In this document: in pieces, positions 53,740 to 61,594 of the stretch
How the letters are laid out: the number at the start of each line of letters is the position of its first letter
How positions within the stretch are numbered: the stretch's first letter is position 1
Assembly: GCA_903951425.1 (NCBI GenBank)
Contig: CAJBBX010000106.1
Span: 1-64,000 of the forward strand
Reading direction: 5' to 3'
From: an uncultured Chthonomonas sp.
Lineage (GTDB): Bacteria > Armatimonadota > Chthonomonadetes > Chthonomonadales > CAJBBX01
Length of the DNA: 64,000 nt
Made by a program: the position numbers and the translations under genes
Notes under the pieces: generated by a model
The model's database searches: none
What the model saw: the letters and a program-made list of their open reading frames with translations, nothing else
What the model was told of the DNA's origin: nothing

Positions 53740-56700
53740 CTAGAGCAGGTAGCCCTTGTTGGTGGTGCCGTTGTCGAAGTTCTCGTTGATGGCCGTTGCA
53801 GTGTTGTTGACATCGCTGAGGCTCTTGCCGGCCGGCAAGGCGCCTCCGCCCAGAACGCTGTTGGCGATGACAGAGAACTGGTTCACCGTGAGGCCGGCGA
53901 AGGGTCCCGACCGGATCGTCAGGCCACCCAGGCCGGAGCGAGTGATGCCGGCGTTGGAGAAGTCGATGCTGAGCCGCATGGCCAGCACCTGGCCCGCCAG
54001 GACGGTGAGGCTCCCGGTCGGGTTCACCGCGCTGGCTGCAAGCGCCCGTGCGGTGCCGCCCTGCGGAAGGAAGGCCTCGACGGCCGAGGCGCTCGTGAAC
54101 TTCAGCGTCTTGATGCCGCCGATGATCACGAAGCCGGAGGGATAGACGGTGCTGAACTTGGCAGCCAGCAGCGCGCCGGGGTTGTTGCCGTTGGGCCGCG
54201 CGCCCCAGCCACCCTGCGTGTAGGTAGTGAACCGGCCGCAGGTATGGGTGGCCGCCTTGTAGCCGGCGTCGATTGTGCGGTTGGCCTCGCCGGACGCCAG
54301 CGTGACCAAGCCGGTCTCGCCCAGCGCGGCGGACGTCACGTCGCTGTCCAGGGCGGGATCTGCTCCCTGAAGCGCGAGTGTGAACGCATAGCCGGGCACC
54401 GTTCCGAAGCGCACCTTGTAGGAACCGGGCGCCAGGTCGGTGAACAGGTACGAGCCCGTGCCGCTGGTCACCAGTGTCTGCAGCGGAGCGCCCGCGGAGG
54501 AGAGCAGCGTGACGGTGACGCCCACCGCGGGAAGCTCACCGGCATCCTGGATACCGTTGGCGTTGGCGTCAAGCCAGGCGAAGTCGCCCAGCGACGCGGT
54601 CTGGAACACGCCTGCATCCAACGTCAGGTTGGTATCGCCAGAGGCGAGGGTCACGGTGCCTGTAGCGCCGGTGCCGGCCGTGATATCGCTGTCGACGGCA
54701 GTGCCGCCGCTGTTCTTGGGCGAGACGATGTAGCCGGCCGGCACGTCAACTACGACGCTGTAGACGCCGGGGTTCAGGCCGGTGAAGCGGTAGAAGCCGG
54801 TCGGGTCGGTGTCGGTCTGGTCGATGGTCTGGCCGCCTGCATCGAGCAAGCGCACGGTGACGCCAGCCAGGCCGACTTCGCCGCCGTCCTGGATGCCGTT
54901 GCCGTTCAGGTCCAGCCAGACACGGTCGCCGATGGCCGCCGGGCGGATGATGCCGGCGTCGAGGGTCAGGATGGCCTGGCCGGAAGCCACGGTAACCGTC
55001 TCGGTAGCGCCGACGGGGTTCACATGGCTCTGGATGGTGGGATCGCCACCAACGTACTGGCTGGTGAAGACGGCGCCAGCCGGAAGCGTGACGATGACCG
55101 AGTAGTCGCCGGGGGTCAGGTCCTCGAAGCTGTAGAAGCCGGAGCCGTTGGTGGTGGCGGTCGCGCCGGGCACGCCGTCCCTGACGATCTGAACCGTCAC
55201 GCCGGCCACGCCGGGCTCACCGGGCTCCTGCAGGCCATTACCGTTCAGGTCCTCCCACACATAGTCGCCTATGCGGGCATGGGTGAAGAGGCCTGCGTCC
55301 ACGGTGGTGACCTGGCTGCCTGAGGAGAGGCTGACGCTGGGCGAAATGCCCGTCGTCGCATCGGCATCGCTGTCGACGGCGCGGTCCAAACCGACGAGGG
55401 CGGTGGTGCGATGGTGTGCGGCGGGCAGGCCGAACTTCACCGAGTAGGTACCGACGCCCAAGCCGGCGAAGAGGTAGGCGCCCGACCCGTTGGTGGTAGT
55501 GGAAGCGATAACCGATCCGCCAGCGTCTAGAAGGTCGACCGGGACATTGGCCACGCCGGGCTCACCGGCATCCTGCAGGCCGTCGCGGTTGTTGTCAAGC
55601 CAGACGCGGTCGCCGATGGATGCGGGACGCACGAGGCCACCGTCCAGATAGTAGACCGACTGGCCGGGCTTCAGCGTGACGGCCTCGGTGAAGCCGGCTG
55701 CGTCGGCATGGCTGCGAGCTTCGATGTTGGCTGCCAGGTTCACGACCGTGAAGTTATAGCCGGAGGGCAGGTGGATGCGCACGGCATACGAGCCGGGATC
55801 GAGGTTGTCGAACTCGTACTTACCGGAGGCATCGGTCGTCGTCGTGCCGATGACGGCCAGGCTCGCGTCGAGAAGGTCGACCGTGACGCCGGCCACACCG
55901 GGCTCGCCCGCATCCTGCACTCCGTTGCCGTTCACATCCTCCCAGACCCTGTCGCCCACTTCGCAGGCGCCGTACAGGTCGAAGTCAGGATGGAGGAAGA
56001 GCGTGTTGCGGCCGTCGGCGCCGATGATATCCCATCGGTAGTAGCCGGTGGGTAGCGAGGGCACCTTCCAGTCGATGTCGCCCACGTTCACCGGGTTGGC
56101 GAACACGGGGCCGGTCACACTCGGATCAGCGGCAATGGCCGCGCTCTCCCACTCCTTGTCGCCGGATGGGTTGTTGTCGGTCACGGTCCAGGAGCGGCTC
56201 GGATTGCTCAGCTTGTGGTAGATGGCCGGAGAAATCGTGAGCGACCCGGGGGTTGCGCTGTCGTCGGCGGGAAGCCCGGGGTGGATCCCCTCGGCCTGGG
56301 TGCTGGCGGCGTACGGGAACGGCGGGAACGGAGCCAGGTGCGGGTCGGTGCCGTCATCGGCGCGGTCGAAGTCGCCGTTCCAGGTGTTCAGCACAGCCGG
56401 GACGGTGTTGACGTCCATGTAGAAGTTCCAGGCGCCGGAGTACTTCGACTGCGGGTAGAGGCTCGGGCTCGGGTCGTTGGGGCCGTAGCCGATGAACCCG
56501 AAGCTGGAGCGCCCGGTGGCGCAGACAGACCCGACCGTGCGGAGCTTGAAGTTGTTCTGCTCACCGGTGGTCGCCGTGGTGACCCAACTGACCCGCAGGT
56601 TGTACCTGTACTCGCTCGCGACCGGGTTGTACGCCGCGGGCACATTGCTGATGGTGATATCGAACCAGTTGTCGTCCGGCATCGACGTTGAGAACCACTC

Positions 56701-57039
56701 GCCCACAAGATCACCGGGCGCGGTGCTCTTGGCGGCCAGCGGATCGGCGTAGAGCGCGAAGCGGACGAGGTCCGGCGCGCCCGAGGGAATGGGATCCCAC
56801 TTGCCGCCGAGGTCGCCGTCGAAGATGCCGAACTGCACGGTCGAGTCAGCTCCGGCGGCGATGATGCCGAAGAACGCGCCGTCCTCACCGATGCTGGAGA
56901 GGCCGCGTGTTACGTTCACGAAGCGCCCGCTCCGGGCGTCGGCATCGGGAAGCCCCGAGACCAGCTGCCCGAACGAGGCGCCGGCTGTTATCGCGAATAG
57001 GGCCATGAACACCATGGCTCGAAGAGACTTGGGTAGCAC
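53740..57039 (-). CDS. Secreted protein with five SdrD_B-type repeats
   Basis: 1099 residues. A GTG start at 57039 is chosen because AGGGGGGAA lies 5 nt upstream and a signal peptide follows directly (LRAMVFMALFAITAGASFGQ). Residues about 25-390 are a unique beta-rich region. Five SdrD_B/Cna-B-like domains follow, each beginning like IGDRVWLDLNGNGIQDGGE with the Ca2+-binding-type D-x-N-x-N-G pattern and ending like DPGSYAVRI. The last 150 residues are unique (RFTTYTQGGWGARPNGNNPG at the start) and have no sortase motif. Such proteins are adhesins or surface-layer components. It is the largest complete gene here. Confidence 0.85.
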   Translation of the reverse strand: MLPKSLRAMVFMALFAITAGASFGQLVSGLPDADARSGRFVNVTRGLSSIGEDGAFFGIIAAGADSTVQFGIFDGDLGGKWDPIPSGAPDLVRFALYADPLAAKSTAPGDLVGEWFSTSMPDDNWFDITISNVPAAYNPVASEYRYNLRVSWVTTATTGEQNNFKLRTVGSVCATGRSSFGFIGYGPNDPSPSLYPQSKYSGAWNFYMDVNTVPAVLNTWNGDFDRADDGTDPHLAPFPPFPYAASTQAEGIHPGLPADDSATPGSLTISPAIYHKLSNPSRSWTVTDNNPSGDKEWESAAIAADPSVTGPVFANPVNVGDIDWKVPSLPTGYYRWDIIGADGRNTLFLHPDFDLYGACEVGDRVWEDVNGNGVQDAGEPGVAGVTVDLLDASLAVIGTTTTDASGKYEFDNLDPGSYAVRIHLPSGYNFTVVNLAANIEARSHADAAGFTEAVTLKPGQSVYYLDGGLVRPASIGDRVWLDNNRDGLQDAGEPGVANVPVDLLDAGGSVIASTTTNGSGAYLFAGLGVGTYSVKFGLPAAHHRTTALVGLDRAVDSDADATTGISPSVSLSSGSQVTTVDAGLFTHARIGDYVWEDLNGNGLQEPGEPGVAGVTVQIVRDGVPGATATTNGSGFYSFEDLTPGDYSVIVTLPAGAVFTSQYVGGDPTIQSHVNPVGATETVTVASGQAILTLDAGIIRPAAIGDRVWLDLNGNGIQDGGEVGLAGVTVRLLDAGGQTIDQTDTDPTGFYRFTGLNPGVYSVVVDVPAGYIVSPKNSGGTAVDSDITAGTGATGTVTLASGDTNLTLDAGVFQTASLGDFAWLDANANGIQDAGELPAVGVTVTLLSSAGAPLQTLVTSGTGSYLFTDLAPGSYKVRFGTVPGYAFTLALQGADPALDSDVTSAALGETGLVTLASGEANRTIDAGYKAATHTCGRFTTYTQGGWGARPNGNNPGALLAAKFSTVYPSGFVIIGGIKTLKFTSASAVEAFLPQGGTARALAASAVNPTGSLTVLAGQVLAMRLSIDFSNAGITRSGLGGLTIRSGPFAGLTVNQFSVIANSVLGGGALPAGKSLSDVNNTATAINENFDNGTTNKGYLL

Positions 57040-57264
57040 TGATTTCCCCCCTGAGGCGCCCCGAGGCGCATCTGACCAAGGTCGCATCTGTATCTGCGTG
57101 GGTTCCTGCGACACTGCGTGTCGGGCCTGTAGGCAGTGAGACGCAACGCATCGGGCCGAGCACACGACAGAATATTACGCCATGCTAAGGAATCTGGTGC
57201 GGCGCCTAGGCAAGGCGACGGGTCGGGGAAGGGGTACGCGGGTGCTGTGGACGTCGCAGACGCG

Positions 57265-58197
57265 CTACTTGCTCGTGCCGGGGTCTTTGGAGAGGCGCTT
57301 GATCGTCTCGGCCGGGATCACAAAGACCGCGCCGCCGCCGGCGCTTCCTCGGGCAAACCGGCCGCCGCCAGTCGCCTTGCCGCCAATCTCCAGCCAACCG
57401 GTCTTGCCGTCCTTGAGTGTGACCACCACGCGTATCTCGGGCCGGAGGAGACCGAAGCGCCCGGCGTCCGCGGGAGGCTCGGCGGCCACGCCCGTTGCGG
57501 AGGCCACCGTGTCGAACAGGATGTCATCCACAGTGAAGCGGTCGGCCTTCTCCCCCGCCCTCGGCACGGAGTAGAGCCACTCCTCGCCAGTGCGGCGCAC
57601 GCTCCACTTGAGCTTCGGCGTGCTGACCGATAGGCCTGTGACCTGCTCGACATCGGCCTCAACCATCTTCCTCGATCGGAGGTCCGCTGCGGCCTTGGTG
57701 CGCACAGAGGCGGCCGCCGCGCTCGGTAGCAGCAGGAGGCGGCCCGAACCAGCCTCCTGGGCGTAGACCGCGCCCTTGCCCGGGTCGGGCCCGCCGAGGC
57801 GGAGCGTGACCGTGCGCCCACGTGCAGTCAGTGTGGCCTCGCCGTCGTGAGCTACCAGGCCGTAACGCGCGAGATTGGTGGGCTTCTCGATGAGCATCTC
57901 GGTGGGCTGCTCCAGCAACTCCTCGAGGAGGGCCTTCACCGCATCGCCGTCGGCCGGCGCGTTGATGGGCTCCGTGAGCCGCCACCGGTCGCCCGTGCGG
58001 GCTAGCGACAGCGACCGCGCCGCAGCTCGGCAGGTGACCCCCGTCACGTCCTCGGTCCGGATGCCCAGCGCAGCGCCCACCTTCGGCGCCTCGCCGGGCT
58101 CCATCACGGGGCGGCGCAGGTCGAGCCAGAGCCACCCGCCGAGCAGCATCGCCACCACGGCCCATACCCACGCGCTGGAGACCTTGATGCGGCCCAT
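57265..58197 (-). CDS. DUF4340 domain-containing protein
   Basis: 310 residues, one N-terminal membrane helix (AWVWAVVAMLLGGWLWLDL) and an exported remainder with the DUF4340 pattern (WRLTEPINAPADGDAVKALL, NLARYGLVAHDGEATLT, RSRKMVEADVEQVTGLSV). DUF4340 proteins usually follow Gld-type ABC transporter genes, as here, where the GldG-like gene ends 10 nt upstream. GAGGAGG lies before the ATG at 58197. The function is unknown; it is presumably a periplasmic part of the same system. Confidence 0.85.
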   Translation of the reverse strand: MGRIKVSSAWVWAVVAMLLGGWLWLDLRRPVMEPGEAPKVGAALGIRTEDVTGVTCRAAARSLSLARTGDRWRLTEPINAPADGDAVKALLEELLEQPTEMLIEKPTNLARYGLVAHDGEATLTARGRTVTLRLGGPDPGKGAVYAQEAGSGRLLLLPSAAAASVRTKAAADLRSRKMVEADVEQVTGLSVSTPKLKWSVRRTGEEWLYSVPRAGEKADRFTVDDILFDTVASATGVAAEPPADAGRFGLLRPEIRVVVTLKDGKTGWLEIGGKATGGGRFARGSAGGGAVFVIPAETIKRLSKDPGTSK

Positions 58198-58207
58198 GGC
58201 GGCCTCC

Positions 58208-59794
58208 TCAGCGCCGCTTCCACCAGCTGTAGCCCGCCATGAGGAGGCAGGCAAGCGGCGGCAGGAGCAGGTTGAAGATAACGACCTTCACGGTCTCCTC
58301 GGGCTTCAGGTAGATCTCCTCGGGCTTCCCGTCGCGCGGGGGGATATCAAGCAGGGCGTCGTCCTCGGCCAGCCAGTTCACGGCGTTGGTGAAGAGGTAG
58401 CGGTTGCTGGAGGTGGGTTCCGCGGCCATCATGTCGTCGGCGAACTCGGTGGAGCCTACGACCAGCAGGCGACCCTTGCCCGTGGCGGCGTTCTCGGCCA
58501 CGACGGCCAGGTTGAAGGGCCCCTTCTTGTCTGCATCGGCCGGGCGAAGGTCGATGGTCCGCTGGCCGGCCTTCAGCGGCTTGGTGAGCGTCTCCGGCCC
58601 CGAGCGAATAATCGGCGTGACAACGACGCCCTTGGGCGCGGGCTCAATGCTCTCAAGCGTCCGGGCCAGCGGGAACGTGATGTTGGCCAGGCCGCGGTTC
58701 ACGTCGTGGGCCTCGAACTTGCGGACGTTCACCTCCTTGGAGACGGCCAGCATGCCCGCGTAGTCCACCAGCTGCGCTACGACGTTCTCGCCGGCGCGAA
58801 GGCCCAGCGGCGCGGTGATGCCCGGTAGCCCGGGTCCGCCCACGCGAAGCAGGAGTAGCACGCGGCCGCCGGACGCCAGATAGGCGTTGACGGCCTTCAC
58901 CTCATCGGGCTTGAAGTCGATGCGCGGCCCGGCGATGACGAGCACGTTGACGCCCTTGGGCACGGCGCGCTCGCGGCCCATGAGGTCGAGCGTGGTCACG
59001 GTGTGCTGCTGATCGGACAGCACCTGGCGCACCAGCGAGGCCGCGTCCTGTTCGTAGCTCTCGGGGTTCAGTTCGCCGTGACCGGTAGTGAACGCTACCG
59101 TCTTGCGCTCGGTGCGGCTCAGCTTCAGGATGGCGCCCGTGAAGTCCTTCTCGGTGGTTCCCTTCACCTCCTCGCGCCCACCGGCCGCGTTGGTGAAGAT
59201 CACCACGGGCGGCATTCCGCTTGGCTGGGCGCTGACGAACTTGTCCGGCTCGCGGAGGTAGTCCACCACGCTGAAGCGGAGGTTGGGCGATCGATCGGCG
59301 TACTGCTCCAGCAGGTCGCGCACTTCGCGGGCCTGCCGGGCCTCGTAGGGCTTCTGGGCGCTATGCGTATAGAAGGCGGTCGCCGTGATCGGCTGTTTGA
59401 GCGCTTTGAGGATGCGTTGCGTCATAGGCGCCAGTGTGAGGCGGCGGTTGCCCGTGATATCCCACTGCACATGCCGTCGGTAGGCGATCACATTGGCGAT
59501 GCCGATCGCGGCCAGCACCGCGACGATGAGGGCCGCCGACCGGAGCGAACTCCGCCCCTCCGGCGATCGGATGGCCGCCACGATGACGGCGCCCATGCCG
59601 TACAGGAACAGCACCGTGAGCCCGACCGAGGAGCCGAGGCCCGCATTCACGATCCAGTTCCTCGGCTCCGCCATGCTGGAGAGGTAGAGCCAGTAGAGGA
59701 GCGTCCCCAGCGCCGCCACGACGGCCATCCATCCGGCCTGTGCGGAGACCCACTGGAGGCGCGACATCTCCGTGGTCCGATCCCTGCGTGCCAT
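58208..59794 (-). CDS. GldG-family protein (auxiliary component of a Gld-type ABC system)
   Basis: 528 residues. Three N-terminal membrane helices (VSAQAGWMAVVAALGTLLYW, SVGLTVLFLYGMGAVIVAAI, SAALIVAVLAAIGIANVIAY) precede a large exported domain of the GldG/ABC_transp_aux type: NRRLTLAPMTQRILKALKQP, FSVVDYLREPDKF, VAFTTGHGELNP, GVNVLVIAGPRIDFKPDEV. A final membrane helix (VVIFNLLLPPLACLLMAGYS) anchors the C-terminus. GGAGGTAG precedes the ATG. It lies 3 nt after the permease gene. In Bacteroidota the system is linked to gliding motility; in other phyla the role is unclear. Confidence 0.88.
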   Translation of the reverse strand: MARRDRTTEMSRLQWVSAQAGWMAVVAALGTLLYWLYLSSMAEPRNWIVNAGLGSSVGLTVLFLYGMGAVIVAAIRSPEGRSSLRSAALIVAVLAAIGIANVIAYRRHVQWDITGNRRLTLAPMTQRILKALKQPITATAFYTHSAQKPYEARQAREVRDLLEQYADRSPNLRFSVVDYLREPDKFVSAQPSGMPPVVIFTNAAGGREEVKGTTEKDFTGAILKLSRTERKTVAFTTGHGELNPESYEQDAASLVRQVLSDQQHTVTTLDLMGRERAVPKGVNVLVIAGPRIDFKPDEVKAVNAYLASGGRVLLLLRVGGPGLPGITAPLGLRAGENVVAQLVDYAGMLAVSKEVNVRKFEAHDVNRGLANITFPLARTLESIEPAPKGVVVTPIIRSGPETLTKPLKAGQRTIDLRPADADKKGPFNLAVVAENAATGKGRLLVVGSTEFADDMMAAEPTSSNRYLFTNAVNWLAEDDALLDIPPRDGKPEEIYLKPEETVKVVIFNLLLPPLACLLMAGYSWWKRR

Positions 59795-59797
59795 GGG

Positions 59798-60505
59798 CTA
59801 CCTCCACTTCCAGGCGGCCACGGCTCGAACCGATAGGAAGAGCATGCCGCCGATGAACGAGAGGTAGAAGAACAGGTCGCGGGTGTCGATGAGCCCCTTG
59901 GCGAAGGACTCCAGATGCGTGGGGACGGCGACGTAGGCCAGCAGCTTCTGCCACCACGCCTCGCCGTTGGAGGCCCAGACGAGTAGCCAGAGGAAGAGCA
60001 GCACGAAGAGCGTGCCCACGTAGGCGACCACCTGGCTCTTGGTCATCGCCGAGATGAGCAGCCCCACGGACAGGAAGACGCCGCCGAAGAGAAGCAGGCC
60101 CAGGTAGCCCGCAATGATCGGGCCGCGGTCCGGCGTGCCCAGCCGGGAGAGCGCCAGCGGGTACTGGAGCGTCAGCGCCAGCATGAAGGCGTAGAAGGCC
60201 CACGCCGCCACGAACTTGCCCAGCACCATCTGCGTGTCGGAGACCGGCGAGGTCATCAACACCTCGATGGTGCCGCGCTGCCGTTCTTCTGCGATGAGCC
60301 GCATCGTCAGCGCCGGCGCCAGCATGATCAGGTAGATGGTGACGTTGCTGAACCAGGCGCGCAGGTCGCCGAACCCCGCCAGGGCCACGCCGGCCACGAA
60401 GAAGTAGCCGCCCACGGCCAGGAAAGCCGCCAGCACGACCCAGCCCATGGGCGATCCGAAGTAGGCCCGCAACTCGCGGCGGGCGATGGAGAGGATGGCT
60501 GTCAT
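59798..60505 (-). CDS. ABC transporter permease (GldF-like, ABC-2 type)
   Basis: 235 residues and six membrane segments, typical of ABC-2 permeases. Motifs are IARRELRAYFGSPMGWVVLA at the start, MRLIAEERQRGTIEVLMTSP (the conserved E-x-x-x-G-T-I-E loop) and FAKGLIDTRDLFFYLSF near the end. Its ATG overlaps the TGA of the ATPase gene by 4 nt, so both are translationally coupled. With the ATPase it forms the membrane core of a Gld-type complex. Confidence 0.92.
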   Translation of the reverse strand: MTAILSIARRELRAYFGSPMGWVVLAAFLAVGGYFFVAGVALAGFGDLRAWFSNVTIYLIMLAPALTMRLIAEERQRGTIEVLMTSPVSDTQMVLGKFVAAWAFYAFMLALTLQYPLALSRLGTPDRGPIIAGYLGLLLFGGVFLSVGLLISAMTKSQVVAYVGTLFVLLFLWLLVWASNGEAWWQKLLAYVAVPTHLESFAKGLIDTRDLFFYLSFIGGMLFLSVRAVAAWKWR

Positions 60506-61464
60506 GCCGCCGCCGCCTCTGCCGGCTCGGCCTGGTCATCGGCCGTGAGCTTGATGTAGACATCCTCCAGCGACATCTCGACGCTGCCCATCTCGCGAAG
60601 GCCCCATCCGGCGCCCACCACGCAGGCGGCCACTGGCTCGCGGATGTCCGCCTCGGGGGCGGCCTCCAGGTCGTACCTTCCGACTTCCTGCTCCAGCAGG
60701 TGGTGCTGCACCGAAGCCACGCCGGGCGTCGCGGCCAGCGCGTGCGTCACGGACTCGGCCGGGCCGCGCACTACGAGCGTCACCTGCTGGTTGCCGCGCA
60801 GGCGGGCCGTCAGGTTCTCCGGGGTATCGATGGCCGTGATGCGCCCTTCGTTGATGATGACGATGCGGTCGCAGAGCATCTGCACCTCGGAGAGGATATG
60901 GGTGCTCAGGATGACTGTATGGCTGCCGCGCAGGCCGCGGATCATCTCGCGGACCTCTACGATCTGGCGCGGATCGAGGCCCACCGTGGGTTCGTCCAGC
61001 ACCAGAATGGGGGGATCGTGAACCATGGCCTGGGCGATGCCCACGCGCTGCCGGAAGCCCTTGGAGAGCTTGAGGATGAGCGAGTCCGCGCGCTCGGCGA
61101 TCTGCGTGGCGTCCATCACTGTCCGCACACGCTCCGCCACCGCCGCGCCGGAAACGCCCCGAAGCCGGGCGCAAAACGTGAGGAAGCCGCGGACGGTCAT
61201 GTCGTCGTACATCGGCACCTGCTCCGGCAGGTAGCCGATCCGGCGGCGGGCCTCCTGCGCTTGCCGCACGACGTCGAAGCCCGCCACACGTGCCGTGCCG
61301 CTGGTGGGCGGCATGAAGCCGGTGACGATGCGCATCGTGGTGGTCTTCCCGGCGGCGTTGGGCCCCAGAAAGCCCAGTATCTCGCCCTCGGTGACGGAGA
61401 ACGAGACATCCTCTATGGCGACGTGGTTGCCATAGTACTTGGTCAGGCGATCAACCTCTACCAT
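60502..61464 (-). CDS. ABC transporter ATP-binding protein (GldA-like)
   Basis: 320 residues. Walker A GPNAAGKTTTMR, Q-loop region IGYLPEQVPMYDDM, signature LSKGFRQRVGIAQA, Walker B ILVLDEPTVGLD and the switch His in VILSTHILSE are complete. The C-terminal 90 residues form the extension common in ABC-2 ATPases. It powers the membrane complex encoded by the next genes. It is the first gene of the operon ATPase, permease, GldG-like, DUF4340. Confidence 0.95.
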   Translation of the reverse strand: MVEVDRLTKYYGNHVAIEDVSFSVTEGEILGFLGPNAAGKTTTMRIVTGFMPPTSGTARVAGFDVVRQAQEARRRIGYLPEQVPMYDDMTVRGFLTFCARLRGVSGAAVAERVRTVMDATQIAERADSLILKLSKGFRQRVGIAQAMVHDPPILVLDEPTVGLDPRQIVEVREMIRGLRGSHTVILSTHILSEVQMLCDRIVIINEGRITAIDTPENLTARLRGNQQVTLVVRGPAESVTHALAATPGVASVQHHLLEQEVGRYDLEAAPEADIREPVAACVVGAGWGLREMGSVEMSLEDVYIKLTADDQAEPAEAAAA

Positions 61465-61546
61465 GGGCCCTCACTGAGCAGCAGACGCGAGACAACACTC
61501 TCCGCGTCACTGCGTAGGAGTGAACAGATGCGATTGTTACGCCGAA

Positions 61547-61585
61547 CGCCCGCCCGGAGGTTCCGCAAGCCCCAGGGGGCGGGCG
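61547..61585 (-). terminator. Hairpin downstream of the Ig-repeat gene
   Basis: A 9-bp GC stem (61547-61555 with 61577-61585) just beyond the stop of the - strand gene; no T-tract. Confidence 0.5.
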
Positions 61586-61594
61586 GCGATGCGC